NCBI RefSeq assembly: GCF_004217045.1
Contig: NZ_SGXM01000013.1
Coordinates: 1 to 64,000, forward strand
From: Cupriavidus agavae
GTDB lineage: Bacteria; Pseudomonadota; Gammaproteobacteria; Burkholderiales; Burkholderiaceae
Length of the DNA: 64,000 bases
Reading direction: 5' to 3'
Part shown: positions 8,889 to 18,451 of the stretch, piece after piece
Numbering within the stretch: the stretch's first letter is position 1
Layout: the number at the start of each line of letters is the position of its first letter
Program-made: the position numbers and the translations under genes
Notes under the pieces: generated by a model
Seen by the model: the letters and a program-made list of their open reading frames with translations, nothing else
The model's database searches: none
Told to the model about the DNA's origin: nothing

Positions 8889-10025
8889 CTATCGGTCGTT
8901 CCGCTTTTCACAAGCCGGTTCTGGTCTCTCCCTGATCTGGTTCTTCCAGAATTGCACTGCCTCGTCGATCCAGCCCTCGGCGCTGGTGCCGTGCCCGACG
9001 CCAAATCCGTGGCCCACGTCCGGATACACGCGGGACTCGACGGGTGCTCCGATTCGGCGAGGGGCGGCAACGCGCGTGTTCATCAAGGCAGGCGGTGCAA
9101 TGCGGTCCCGGTCACCCACAACGACGAACGTCGGTGGCTCGCAGGCAGCCACGTCGGAGTGGCCCGTGTAAGCCATCACCACTGCGGAAGGCTTGGGCAG
9201 CGGTCGTCCCCCAAAGGCGACGGTGCCGTGCGAGCCGATCGCCGCCGCCATTCGCGCACCGGCAGAACTTCCCCACAGCGAGTAGCCGTGGGTATCAACC
9301 TGCATCGTGCTTGCGTTCTGGAAAACGTACGAGAGGGCTGAGGCCAGATCCTCCGTGGCCATGCTGCCGCCATGGCCGGCTCGATACTTGATGACAAATG
9401 CATTGAGTCCCCGCCTGCTGATCTCCGCGGCGTACGGAAAGCCCTCGTGCACAGCGCCAACATAGGAAAAGCCGCCCCCGGGCGCAATGACGGCGAAAGG
9501 CGCGCCAGGCTTGCCTCGAAAGAAGAACAGGCCGGTGTACTTTAACGCTGGTGCGGCGTGCTTTTCGGTTTCACTGTGAGAGTCGTAGAAGACGGTGAGC
9601 CCTGCGTTGGCATCGTCCACCATCCGATTCAGGGACGCGACCACGTTGTCGACAACCACGTGGCTGTGATACGGCAGGAGCTGGCCAATCTCTCTGAGCG
9701 GCATCGCTTCGTCGTATGGCTTGCCGTCCCAAGGCAGCATCCTGTGGCTGAAGCCGCGAAATGCGGGATGCCGAAGCAGGTCGCCAAGCCGATCACCTGC
9801 ACGCAGGTGGGGAAATGGAGGTTTGGTGCCGTTTGGCCGTGCGGCATGCCCCGCGGGCTTGTCAGTGCGCATGGGACTCACGTCTGCAGCCTCGCTGCAC
9901 GGCGTTGCCAGAGCCAGCGGCAGAACGCCATGCGACACCGCACGCACGACGCGAACGCGGAGCCTCGAGGCGGACTGTCGCTGGGGACCGCCAGGGTGTC
10001 GGCGCGACGATGGACTCCGGGTCAT
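8889..10025 (-). CDS. Exported alpha/beta hydrolase (esterase-like)
   Basis: About 378 residues. Basic N-terminus, then VSHGVLPLALATPCSEA, which looks like a signal segment. The hydrolase core shows an oxyanion-type APGGGFSYVG, the nucleophile elbow WGSSAGARMAA (GxSxG), an acid in VVVGDRDR and the catalytic histidine in DVGHGFGVGHG. The frame could begin at a TTG at 10058, but the ATG at 10025 is the more natural start. It follows the aldo-keto reductase gene at 10059 on the same strand with about 30 bases between. Substrate unknown. Confidence 0.85.
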   Translation of the reverse strand: MTRSPSSRRHPGGPQRQSASRLRVRVVRAVSHGVLPLALATPCSEAADVSPMRTDKPAGHAARPNGTKPPFPHLRAGDRLGDLLRHPAFRGFSHRMLPWDGKPYDEAMPLREIGQLLPYHSHVVVDNVVASLNRMVDDANAGLTVFYDSHSETEKHAAPALKYTGLFFFRGKPGAPFAVIAPGGGFSYVGAVHEGFPYAAEISRRGLNAFVIKYRAGHGGSMATEDLASALSYVFQNASTMQVDTHGYSLWGSSAGARMAAAIGSHGTVAFGGRPLPKPSAVVMAYTGHSDVAACEPPTFVVVGDRDRIAPPALMNTRVAAPRRIGAPVESRVYPDVGHGFGVGHGTSAEGWIDEAVQFWKNQIRERPEPACEKRNDR

Positions 10026-10058
10026 GCTTTTTACCGTGCAATATCTGGAAGTGCCCAA

Positions 10059-11054
10059 TCACAGTCCCGTCATCTTGAGCACGGCTTCTGGCAGACGGTC
10101 GCCCTCGACCTGGATCTTTGACACCTCGTCGTTGATCAGGTCCAGGTCGGCTGCACTGAGTTCAAGATCGACGGATCCCAGGTTCTCTTCCAGGCGGTTC
10201 AGCTTGGTGGTGCCCGGAATCGGCACGATCCAGGGCTTTTGGGCCAGTAGCCAGGCCAGCGCGACCTGAGCAGCGGTAGCGCTCTTGCGCGTTGCCACTG
10301 CCTTGACGACCTCCACAAGCGCCATGTTGGCCTTGCGTGCCTCAGGAGAGAAGCGCGGCACATGGTTGCGGAAGTCGGTCGGATCGAACTTGGTGCCTTC
10401 GGAGATCTTGCCGGTCAGAAAGCCTGCGCCCAACGGGCTGAACGGGACGAAGCCGATTCCCAGTTCCTCCAGTACCGACAGCAACTCCAACTCAGGACCC
10501 CGCCAGAACAGCGAGTATTCGCTTTGCACTGCGGTCAGGGGTTGCACGGCGTGGGCGCGGCGGATGGTCTGGACGCCGGCCTCCGACAGGCCGAAGTGCT
10601 TGACCTTTCCCTCTGCGATCAGGTCCTTGACGGCGCCAGCCACGTCCTCAATTGGCACCGCGGGATCGACCCGGTGTTGGTAGAACAAATCGATGCGATC
10701 GGTGCGCAAGCGCTTGAGACAGGCCTCTGCAGCGGCTTTAATATGTTCGGGGCGACTGTTCGTGCCGACGCCGCGTGCTCCTGTTTTCGGATCGATGTCA
10801 AAGCCGAACTTCGTGGCGATGACGACCTCATCGCGGATCGGCGCCAAGGCTTCTCCGAGCAATTCCTCGTTGGCGAAGGGGCCGTAGACCTCTGCGGTAT
10901 CGAACAGGGTGATGCCGCGGTCGTACGCGGCATGGATGAGCTTGACCATCTCATTCTTGTCCGGGGCCGGGCCGTATATGGCGGTCATGCCCATGCATCC
11001 CAGCCCGAGGGCGGAAACTTCCAGGCCACTACTTCCAAGTTTGCGAATCTTCAT
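10059..11054 (-). CDS. Aldo-keto reductase
   Basis: 331 residues from the ATG at 11054, a standard AKR barrel beginning MKIRKLGSSGLEVSALGLG. Tetrad residues are in FDTAEVYGP, ATKFGF and YQHRVD; the NADPH site lies near PIPGTTKLNR. Unusually, the same frame stays open upstream to an ATG at 11219 that also has a ribosome-binding site (GGAG). That extension contains DPIRRAMMAALAAAPL, a twin-arginine-like segment, so a longer exported form is conceivable. It lies just behind the next aldo-keto reductase gene, with which it is about two thirds identical by eye. Confidence 0.92.
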   Translation of the reverse strand: MKIRKLGSSGLEVSALGLGCMGMTAIYGPAPDKNEMVKLIHAAYDRGITLFDTAEVYGPFANEELLGEALAPIRDEVVIATKFGFDIDPKTGARGVGTNSRPEHIKAAAEACLKRLRTDRIDLFYQHRVDPAVPIEDVAGAVKDLIAEGKVKHFGLSEAGVQTIRRAHAVQPLTAVQSEYSLFWRGPELELLSVLEELGIGFVPFSPLGAGFLTGKISEGTKFDPTDFRNHVPRFSPEARKANMALVEVVKAVATRKSATAAQVALAWLLAQKPWIVPIPGTTKLNRLEENLGSVDLELSAADLDLINDEVSKIQVEGDRLPEAVLKMTGL

Positions 11055-11233
11055 TTTCTTACTCCGTCCTAAGGACTGTGATCGGAACGGCGTCACTGGC
11101 CGTCCATGCTTGTCAGGGGGTGCCGAACCAATGTCAGGACTTGCAGAGCTCGTAAGCGGGGCAGCGGCAAGAGCCGCCATCATTGCGCGCCGGATGGGAT
11201 CGGGGGGTGCTGCAGTCATGCCGGCTCCAAGGT

Positions 11234-12226
11234 TCAGCGTCCGACGCGGGCCTGCAAGTTCGCCGGGTAGCGATCGCCCTGAATCCGGACGTCCTGCAGG
11301 GCTCCGGCGATCTCGTCCAGATCCGATGCGGACAACACAAGTGCTGCGGCGCCAAGGTTTTCCTGCAGGCGATGCAGTTTTGTTGTGCCTGGAATCGGCA
11401 CGATCCACGGCTTTTGGGCGAGCAGCCACGCCAATGCGATTTGTGCGGGAGTGGCGCCCTTCTCTGCTGCGATCCGGCCCAACAAGTCCACCAGGGCCTG
11501 ATTGGCTCGCAGCGATTCCGGCGCAAAGCGCGGCACTTTGCTGCGGAAATCGTCCGCACCGAAGGTTGCGCTTTCCTTGATGGCTCCCGTAAGGAAACCT
11601 TTGCCCAGAGGGCTGAACGGTACGAAACCGATCCCGAGTTCTTCTAGCGTTGGCAGGATCTCTGCCTCTGGTTCACGCCACCACAGCGAATACTCGCTTT
11701 GCACGGCCGTGACAGGTTGTATGGCATGAGCCCGTCGGATCGTCTGGGCTCCGGCTTCCGATAGACCGAAATGCTTGACCTTGCCCTCTGCAATCAAATC
11801 CTTGACCGTCCCGGCCACCTCCTCGATCGGCACGTTCGGATCGACCCGGTGCTGATACAGCAGGTCGATCACGTCGGTGCGCAAGCGCCTTAGCGAGCCG
11901 TCGACTGCCAATCGGATCTGCTCCGGCCGGCTGTTAAGGATCTGCTGCTTATTGTCGTGACCGAAGGTAAAGCCGAATTTGGTGGCAATCACCACCCGAG
12001 AGCGCAAGGGGGCGAGCGCCATGCCCACCACTTCCTCGTTGAGGTAGGGTCCGTAGACCTCAGCGGTATCGAAAAATGTCACGCCGCGGTCAACGGCGGC
12101 CTGGATCAGGGACACCGCCTGTTGCGTGTCGGTTGCCGGACCATAGCCGTGGCTGAGTCCCATGCAACCTAGACCTAGAGCGGAAACTTCCAGCGTGCTC
12201 TTTCCAAGTGTCCGTTCATGCATCAT
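11234..12226 (-). CDS. Aldo-keto reductase
   Basis: 330 residues, complete AKR family protein with FDTAEVYGP, ATKFGFTFG, YQHRVD and the PIPGTTKLHR cofactor site. Start ATG with AGGAG 7 bases upstream. It is the promoter-proximal member of a minus-strand run of three homologous reductases (with 10059-11054 and 7097-8273), interrupted by a hydrolase and a cupin gene. This pattern points to local gene duplication followed by divergence. The gap to the divergent LysR gene at 12434 probably holds their shared control region. Confidence 0.93.
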   Translation of the reverse strand: MMHERTLGKSTLEVSALGLGCMGLSHGYGPATDTQQAVSLIQAAVDRGVTFFDTAEVYGPYLNEEVVGMALAPLRSRVVIATKFGFTFGHDNKQQILNSRPEQIRLAVDGSLRRLRTDVIDLLYQHRVDPNVPIEEVAGTVKDLIAEGKVKHFGLSEAGAQTIRRAHAIQPVTAVQSEYSLWWREPEAEILPTLEELGIGFVPFSPLGKGFLTGAIKESATFGADDFRSKVPRFAPESLRANQALVDLLGRIAAEKGATPAQIALAWLLAQKPWIVPIPGTTKLHRLQENLGAAALVLSASDLDEIAGALQDVRIQGDRYPANLQARVGR

Positions 12227-12433
12227 TGAATCTCCTGTGACGCTACCTGCCTAACCAACGCGTATTAGCTTCGGCGGTTCATTCTGTTCGGCATCGGATC
12301 CACTGCTGTGCCGTTCACCGAGAAGCCGTGCTGGCCGTCGGATGGTGGGCTTATGCACTCATGCAATGTAGCAATCGTCGGAACGGGCGACTAGAGGTTA
12401 GAATCGGCACACACTATTGAATGGGGCTCATCA

Positions 12434-13342
12434 ATGCCGAGAGAGAGCTACAACGACTTGTTTGCGTTTTTTGCTGTGGCCCGCGAACGCAGCTTCACGC
12501 GCGCGGCAGCGAAGCTCGGCGTATCCCAGTCCGCACTGAGTCACACCATCCGCGCTCTTGAGGCGAAGATGGAAGTGCGATTGCTGACGCGCACCACGCG
12601 CAGTGTGTCTCCGACGGAGGCCGGCGAACGCCTGATACAGAACGTCGCCCCCCGCTTCGAGGAAATAGAGGCCGAACTGGCGGCGTTGGGAGAACTACGC
12701 GATAAGCCAGCCGGCACGATCCGCATTACGGCCAGTGAGAACGCCGCGGAAACCGTCCTATGGCCCCGGCTTGCCAAGATCTTGCCCCAGTACCCTGAGA
12801 TCAAGGTCGAACTGACGGTGGACGCGCGTTTTGCCGACATCGTGACAGAACGGTACGACATGGGCGTGCGCCTGGGCGACGACCTTGCAAGGGACATGAC
12901 CTCGGTACGTATTGGACCTGACATGCGCGTGACGATCGTGGCGTCGCCCGCGTACCTGGCGAACCACGCCCCTCCGCTCAAGCCCCAGGATTTGGCTCAA
13001 CATGAGTGCATCAATCTGCGCTTGATGAGCCATGGCGACCTCTACGCGTGGGAGCTCCAGAAGGGCAGGCATCAGGTCAAGGCGCGTGTGGATGGCCAGC
13101 TTGTTTTCAATGGGACCAAACAAATCCTGGATGCGGTGTTGGCCGGCTTCGGCCTGGCCTACGTGCCGGAAGACATGGCGCGACCTTTCATCACGAAGGG
13201 GCACTTACGGCAAGTCCTGCAGGATTGGTGCCCGTCTTTTCCTGGATATCACTTGTACTACCCCAGCCGGCGACAGTTGTCGCGTGCGATGACCGTGCTT
13301 ATCGATGCACTGCGTTATCCATCAAGCGACGGTCTCGGCTAA
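12434..13342 (+). CDS. LysR-family transcriptional regulator
   Basis: 302 residues with N-terminal helix-turn-helix (FTRAAAKLGVSQSALSHTIR, about 18-37, then LLTRTTRSVSPTEAG) and a substrate-binding domain. It faces the aldo-keto reductase operon across 207 bases and is followed after 19 bases by a paralogue. The close pairing with reductase genes suggests it regulates them. A GGGG stretch precedes the start. Confidence 0.92.
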   Translation: MPRESYNDLFAFFAVARERSFTRAAAKLGVSQSALSHTIRALEAKMEVRLLTRTTRSVSPTEAGERLIQNVAPRFEEIEAELAALGELRDKPAGTIRITASENAAETVLWPRLAKILPQYPEIKVELTVDARFADIVTERYDMGVRLGDDLARDMTSVRIGPDMRVTIVASPAYLANHAPPLKPQDLAQHECINLRLMSHGDLYAWELQKGRHQVKARVDGQLVFNGTKQILDAVLAGFGLAYVPEDMARPFITKGHLRQVLQDWCPSFPGYHLYYPSRRQLSRAMTVLIDALRYPSSDGLG

Positions 13343-13361
13343 CGATCCAAGCGGGGCATTC

Positions 13362-14255
13362 ATGGCTATAGAAGATTTCAACGACGTCCTCGCCTTCGTC
13401 CATGTCGTGCGTGAGGGTAGTTTCACCAGGGCGGCCGCCATCATCGGGGTTTCCGCCTCGGCATTGAGTCATGCCATCCGCGGCCTGGAGACACGGCACG
13501 GCGTCCGGTTGCTGACGCGCACCACGCGAAGCGTTTCGCCGACCGAGGCAGGCGAACGTCTCTTCCTCAGTGTCGCCACGCGGTTCGAAGACATCGATGC
13601 CGAGCTGGCCGCGGTGCGCAATCTGCGCGACAAGCCTGTCGGGACCATCCGGATCACATCGGCCGAGCATGCTGCCAACAACATATTGTGGCCCAAGCTC
13701 GCCAAGGCCATGGCCGCTTACCCCGACATTAGCGTCGAAATCACTGTCGACTACACCATGTCGGATATCGTGTCCCAACGCTACGACGCGGGGGTGCGAC
13801 TGGGGAATCAAGTGGCCAAGGACATGATCGCTGTGCGCATCAGTCCCGATCAACGGATCGCCGTGGTCGGTTCCCCCACGTACTTCTCCAATCATCCAGT
13901 GCCAGTGACACCTCGCGAGCTGGCGCAGCACGACTGCATCAACCTGCGGCTTCCAACCCATGGTGGATTACTGCCCTGGGACTTCGACAAGGGAGGCGAA
14001 GAGATCAAGCTCCGGGTCACGGGACGATGGGTGTTCAACAACAGCTCATCGATCGTCCGGGCGGCGTTGGAGGGCCATGGCCTGGCCTTTGTTCCGGAGG
14101 ACATGGTGTTGGATCGCATTGTCACGGGCGACTTGGTCCGAGTCCTGGACGACTGGTGCGCTCCCTATCAGGGCTACTACCTCTACTATCCCAGCCGTCG
14201 TCAGTCCTCCCGCGCCTTGGCCGTTGTTGTTGAAGCGCTGCGACATCGGGAGTAG
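13362..14255 (+). CDS. LysR-family transcriptional regulator, tandem paralogue
   Basis: 297 residues from the ATG at 13362, the start that aligns with its upstream neighbour. The helix-turn-helix FTRAAAIIGVSASALSHAIR and the effector domain follow the preceding protein almost position by position, including EHDCINLRL-like and FVPEDM stretches. The two genes are therefore a tandem duplication that has diverged, perhaps to sense different ligands. The upstream in-frame ATG at 13305 would overlap the previous gene and lacks a ribosome-binding site. Confidence 0.92.
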   Translation: MAIEDFNDVLAFVHVVREGSFTRAAAIIGVSASALSHAIRGLETRHGVRLLTRTTRSVSPTEAGERLFLSVATRFEDIDAELAAVRNLRDKPVGTIRITSAEHAANNILWPKLAKAMAAYPDISVEITVDYTMSDIVSQRYDAGVRLGNQVAKDMIAVRISPDQRIAVVGSPTYFSNHPVPVTPRELAQHDCINLRLPTHGGLLPWDFDKGGEEIKLRVTGRWVFNNSSSIVRAALEGHGLAFVPEDMVLDRIVTGDLVRVLDDWCAPYQGYYLYYPSRRQSSRALAVVVEALRHRE

Positions 14256-14524
14256 GGTCGCGCCCCGACTCCCCGCTTCACGGCGTCGCTTAGCGTCCCC
14301 TTTCCGCAAGCCCAGCTCCTCATTCATGAGAACAGTTCAGCAGTCCTTGCTGAATATTGGTCTTAATCAAAAGGCTCACTCTCCGTACGATGCCATCTAT
14401 CCAACAAGGGATGGCTGACCACTGGAGTACCAGCTTCTTCGGTTCACTTCCAATCCCGCACACGCACCGTTCGCGACCGCCACTTGGGGGCGATGCCGCC
14501 TTGCAACTTTAGGAGACGCGCAGT

Positions 14525-15295
14525 ATGAAGCTCTTACCACCACTCATGGCGGCTCTGCTCGCGGCCCCGTCCCCGCAGGCGGGCGCGCAAAGTACGGTGC
14601 CGGACACGCCCGCCGCCCGGCAAGCCAAGGAGACGGCCCCTCAGCTTTTCGCTTACACGCAAGACGTGCTGTTCGGTGACGTGTGGAAGCGCAAGGAACT
14701 CTCGCCGCGCGACCGCAGCCTGGTCACCATGTCCTCGCTGCTGGCCAACGGCCAGAGCGCTCAAATGACCTCGCACATCAATCTGGCGCTCGACAACGGC
14801 GTGACACCACGAGAGATTGTTGGCCTCGTCACCCACCTGGCTTTCTACACCGGCTGGCCCAATGGCATGAGCGTGGTCGGCATCGCCAGGGAGGTATTCA
14901 ACAAGAGGGGCATCAGTTCCGACCAGTACCGCCCTGCATCGGACGAGTTGGTGCCTGTCGATGCGGCCGCCGAAGCGAAGCGTGCCGCAGCGGTTGCCGC
15001 CACCGTTACGCCGATCGCCCCCGAGCTAGCGCGCTACACCGACGATGTCCTGTTCGCCGATCTGTGGCGGCGGCCAGACCTTGCCCCGCGAGATCGAAGT
15101 CTGGTGACGATGGCCGCGCTAGTGGCACGCGGCCAGCTTGATCAAGTGCCCTTCCACCTGAACCGAGCTATGGACAACGGTCTTACGCAAACGCAGGCAG
15201 CCGAGGTGGTCACGCACTTGGCGTTCTATGCCGGATGGCCGCGCGCCATGTCCGCACTGCCCGTCCTCCAGACTGTGTTTGCGCAAAGGAAATGA
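14525..15295 (+). CDS. Exported protein with two carboxymuconolactone-decarboxylase-like domains
   Basis: 256 residues. A signal peptide (MAALLAAPSPQAGAQ) precedes two tandem AhpD/CMD-fold units at about residues 40-125 and 158-250. Each contains an LSPRDRSLVTM-like and a VTHLAFYTGWP-like block. The internal repeat is obvious by eye. No CxxC redox motif is present, so AhpD-type peroxidase activity is unlikely; the family also includes decarboxylases and many unknowns. AGGAG precedes the start. First of a plus-strand operon, 4 bases before an exported hydrolase. Confidence 0.87.
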   Translation: MKLLPPLMAALLAAPSPQAGAQSTVPDTPAARQAKETAPQLFAYTQDVLFGDVWKRKELSPRDRSLVTMSSLLANGQSAQMTSHINLALDNGVTPREIVGLVTHLAFYTGWPNGMSVVGIAREVFNKRGISSDQYRPASDELVPVDAAAEAKRAAAVAATVTPIAPELARYTDDVLFADLWRRPDLAPRDRSLVTMAALVARGQLDQVPFHLNRAMDNGLTQTQAAEVVTHLAFYAGWPRAMSALPVLQTVFAQRK

Positions 15296-15299
15296 TCCC

Positions 15300-16409
15300 A
15301 TGACGAGCCTACCCAACATGCATTCGAAGAAACCCGCGGGATGGCTGACCGCGGTCGCCAGCGTGGCAATGCTGGCAATCAGCGTTGCCGCGTCCGCGGC
15401 AGACACGACCAAGCGGGCGCCCCTTGTCATTCAGGGGCAGGGCAGCTTCGCGGCCGGTGGCAAGGTTGCCACAGCGCCGGGCACCTTTGATCCGCGCAAG
15501 CCGCTTGAGCCAGCTGGTCAGACCTACCACGGCGACCACGCGTACACCTTCTACCAGATCCCGGTGAACGCGCGGAAGCTGCCGATCGTCATGTGGCATG
15601 GTGCCGGGCAGTTCTCCAAAACGTGGGAGACAACGGCCGACGGGCGGGAAGGCTTCCAGAACATTTTTCTTCGCCGCCGCTTCGGGGTGTTCCTGATCGA
15701 TCAGCCACGCCGCGGCAATGCCGGTCGGAGCATGGTTGAAGCGACGCTCAAGCCAACGCCGGACGAGCAACTGTGGTTCAACCAGTTCCGCATCGGGCTG
15801 TGGCCAAACTACTTCGACGGGGTGCAGTTCGCCCGCGATGCCCAGACTCGCGACCAGTTCTTCCGCGCGATGACGCCGAACACTGGGCCCTTCGACATGG
15901 AAGTGGTCTCCAACGGGGTATCGGCGGTGTTCGATCGTATCGGCGCCGGCATCCTGTTCACCCATTCGCAGGGTGGCGGGCCGGGCTGGCTGACCGCGAT
16001 CAAGAACGACAAGGTCAGGGCAATCGTCGCGTTCGAGCCGGGCAGCAGTTTTATCTTCCCGGAAGGCGAAGTACCGCCGCCGATTCCTAGCGCATTCGAT
16101 ACGGTGCAGGGAGCGGCAGTGCCGATGTCGCAGTTCGCTGCGCTCACCAGGATCCCAATCCTGGTCATCTACGGCGACAACATTCCCGAACAGGCACTCG
16201 ACCTGCCCGCGCAGGACAGCTGGCGCGCGCGACTCACCATGGCGCGGTTGTGGCGCGACACCATCAACAAGCATGGCGGAAACGCCACGCTTGTCCATCT
16301 CCCGGAAATCGGCATCAAGGGAAACACGCACTTCCCGATGTCGGACTTGAACAATGTCCAGATCGCCGACTTGGTATCGAAGTTCCTCGCGGACAAGAAC
16401 CTGGACTGA
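15300..16409 (+). CDS. Exported alpha/beta hydrolase
   Basis: 369 residues. Signal peptide ending in ISVAASA at about residue 34. The alpha/beta-hydrolase fold shows IVMWHGAGQ (oxyanion strand), the nucleophile elbow FTHSQGGGPG, an acid in VIYGDN and a late histidine in KGNTHFPM. The start is an ATG 4 bases past the stop of the previous gene, which argues for translational coupling. It probably acts in the periplasm on an ester or lactone; the substrate is not inferable. Confidence 0.88.
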   Translation: MTSLPNMHSKKPAGWLTAVASVAMLAISVAASAADTTKRAPLVIQGQGSFAAGGKVATAPGTFDPRKPLEPAGQTYHGDHAYTFYQIPVNARKLPIVMWHGAGQFSKTWETTADGREGFQNIFLRRRFGVFLIDQPRRGNAGRSMVEATLKPTPDEQLWFNQFRIGLWPNYFDGVQFARDAQTRDQFFRAMTPNTGPFDMEVVSNGVSAVFDRIGAGILFTHSQGGGPGWLTAIKNDKVRAIVAFEPGSSFIFPEGEVPPPIPSAFDTVQGAAVPMSQFAALTRIPILVIYGDNIPEQALDLPAQDSWRARLTMARLWRDTINKHGGNATLVHLPEIGIKGNTHFPMSDLNNVQIADLVSKFLADKNLD

Positions 16410-16491
16410 CGCGCCAAGACGCAACTGCGCGCTGAAAGGACGCTGGTAGCGCGTGAGTGAAGCACGTTTTCAAACGATAAGGATCAACTAT

Positions 16492-17547
16492 ATGAAGAGT
16501 ACAGTCGCCGGCGCGACGTTGGTGGCAGCCATCGTCGGCATGACCGTTGGCGAGGCTATGGCCGCGGATTACAGAAAGAACCCGTTTACCCTTGCCTACG
16601 ATGGTGCCATCACCAGGAACGAGCCGGGCAAGGTCAACATTCATCCGGTGACGTACAAGCTCAACGGCTTGAACATCGTTGCCAACGTTTACACCCCGCC
16701 CAACTACGACGCGAAGAAGAGCTATCCGACGCTGGTGGTGGCACATCCGAATGGCGGGGTCAAGGAGCAGGTCGCAGGCCTGTACGCGCAGCGACTGGCT
16801 GAACAGGGCTACATCACGATCGCCGCAGACGCGGCGTATCAGGGCGGAAGCGGCGGGCAGCCGCGCAACGTCGACAAGCCGATGTATCGCATCGAGGACA
16901 TCCACGGCATGGCCGACTTCATCACCCAGTACGCGGGAGTCGACCCTAAGCGCCTCGGATTGCTTGGCATCTGCGGCGGCGGCGGCTACTCGCTGGCGGC
17001 GGCGAAAACCGACAAGCGATTCAAATCGATCGCAACGGTCAGCATGTTCAACTCTGGACGGGTACGCCGCAACGGCTACAACGATTCGCAACTGAACACC
17101 ATCCAGCAACGGCTTCAGCAGGCCTCGGCGGCGCGTGCGCAGGAGGCGGCAGACGGTGAGGTCCTCTATTCCGGCGACGCCAACCTGACGGACCAGCAGA
17201 TCGGGGCGTTGCCGTTCGACCTGTACCGGCAGGGCTACGAGTACTACTGGAAGACCCATGCGCACCCCGGTTCGACGTTCAAGTACACAACCAGCAGCTT
17301 GCTGGATCTGGTGCGCTTCGACGTGAACGATCAGATCGACCTGATCGACCAGCCTCTGCTGATGATCGCGGGAACCAAGGCCGACAGTCTCTATATGACC
17401 GAGGACACGTTTCCGAAAGCTACCGGAACCCGCGACAAGGAGCTGTTCAAGATCGATGGCGCGACGCACATCGAAACCTACTGGGTGCCCAAGTATGTGA
17501 ACGCGGCCATCGGCAAGCTGACGACGTTCTTCGCGCGAACACTATGA
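16492..17547 (+). CDS. Exported dienelactone-hydrolase-like alpha/beta hydrolase
   Basis: 351 residues with a signal peptide cleaved near GEAMAAD. The nucleophile elbow reads LLGICGGGGYS. The central residue is a cysteine instead of serine, as in dienelactone hydrolases. The acid lies around MIAGTKADS and the histidine in DGATHIETY. AAGGA precedes the chosen ATG; an upstream GTG at 16453 would add 13 residues before the signal peptide and is unlikely. Part of the run from 14525 to 19670. Confidence 0.88.
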   Translation: MKSTVAGATLVAAIVGMTVGEAMAADYRKNPFTLAYDGAITRNEPGKVNIHPVTYKLNGLNIVANVYTPPNYDAKKSYPTLVVAHPNGGVKEQVAGLYAQRLAEQGYITIAADAAYQGGSGGQPRNVDKPMYRIEDIHGMADFITQYAGVDPKRLGLLGICGGGGYSLAAAKTDKRFKSIATVSMFNSGRVRRNGYNDSQLNTIQQRLQQASAARAQEAADGEVLYSGDANLTDQQIGALPFDLYRQGYEYYWKTHAHPGSTFKYTTSSLLDLVRFDVNDQIDLIDQPLLMIAGTKADSLYMTEDTFPKATGTRDKELFKIDGATHIETYWVPKYVNAAIGKLTTFFARTL

Positions 17548-17552
17548 ATCCA

Positions 17553-17581
17553 AGCCGCCTGATTCGAGAAACCAGGCGGCT
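17553..17581 (+). terminator. Hairpin between hydrolase and reductase genes
   Basis: Perfect 9-bp arms (AGCCGCCTG and CAGGCGGCT) enclose an 11-base loop directly after the hydrolase stop. No T-run follows, so it is a weak or factor-dependent terminator or an mRNA-stabilising stem. Confidence 0.45.
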
Positions 17582-17599
17582 GTCAACGGGAGGATACCG

Positions 17600-18451
17600 A
17601 TGTGTGGACAGCATGCTGACGTGAATGCTACCGTGGCCCGTCCGCCCGCCACGGTGCTGGTTGTCGGAGCCACGGGCAGCATTGGCCGCCTTGTAGTGGC
17701 CGAGGCGCTCAGGCAAGGCTATCAGGTGCGGGCCCTGGTCCGCGATGTCGACAAGGCCCGCCGCGTACTGCCGTCCCAAGCGCAGCTCGTCGTCGGCGAG
17801 GTCACGCACATGAATGCGCTGCACGGAGCAGCCGATGGCGTCGATGCGATCGTCTTTACGCTGGGCGCGCCCAATGCAAGAAGCGTCGACTATGGCGGTG
17901 TGCGCAACGTGCTCGGCGCGCTCGGGCAGCGCAAGCTTCGCATCGCGCTGATGACTGCCATTGGTGTGACCAAGCGCGTGGATGCTCGCTGGGGTGCGCT
18001 CGAAGGCCACGACTGGAAGCGGCGCGCCGAACGTCTGGTGCGTGCCAGCGGATGCGCGTACACCATCGTCCGGCCCGGCTGGTTCGACTACAACGAAGCC
18101 GACCAACATCGCCTGACCCTTCTGCAGGGGGACACTCGCTGGGCAACCGATCCCAGCGATGGCGTAGTCGCCAGCGAACAGATCGCGGAGGTTCTGGTAC
18201 GCAGCCTGTCGACTGCCGCGGCGACGCAGAAGACAGTAGAGCTCGTCGCGGAAAAGGGGCCACCCACGCAAGACTTCGACGCCCTGTTCTCTCCAGCGCA
18301 AGCCGACCCGTCAGGTTCGCTCGATGCCGTCCGGGATAGGGATAATCTGCCGCTGGCCGATGAGCCGATATTCGTGCGGGATGACTTGGCCGCGCAACAT
18401 GCCCGCTCGGCAGGGACCGGCGTGGACGTAGGTGAGGGTCACGATGCCTAA
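17600..18451 (+). CDS. NAD(P)-binding NmrA/atypical SDR family protein
   Basis: 283 residues. The Rossmann motif VVGATGSIGRLVVAEAL (about 20-36) is of the NmrA/atypical short-chain type. The middle part (MTAIGV, TIVRPGWFD) matches NAD-dependent epimerase-like reductases. A strong ribosome-binding site (GGGAGG) precedes the start. Its last 8 bases overlap the MFS gene, so the two are translationally coupled. It may be a reductase or a redox-sensing regulator. Confidence 0.85.
   Translation: MCGQHADVNATVARPPATVLVVGATGSIGRLVVAEALRQGYQVRALVRDVDKARRVLPSQAQLVVGEVTHMNALHGAADGVDAIVFTLGAPNARSVDYGGVRNVLGALGQRKLRIALMTAIGVTKRVDARWGALEGHDWKRRAERLVRASGCAYTIVRPGWFDYNEADQHRLTLLQGDTRWATDPSDGVVASEQIAEVLVRSLSTAAATQKTVELVAEKGPPTQDFDALFSPAQADPSGSLDAVRDRDNLPLADEPIFVRDDLAAQHARSAGTGVDVGEGHDA

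Noticed and set aside
15309..17469. Two long minus-strand frames opposite the exported hydrolases
   Set aside because: Arginine/valine-rich shadow translations of genes whose sense strand has signal peptides and catalytic motifs.
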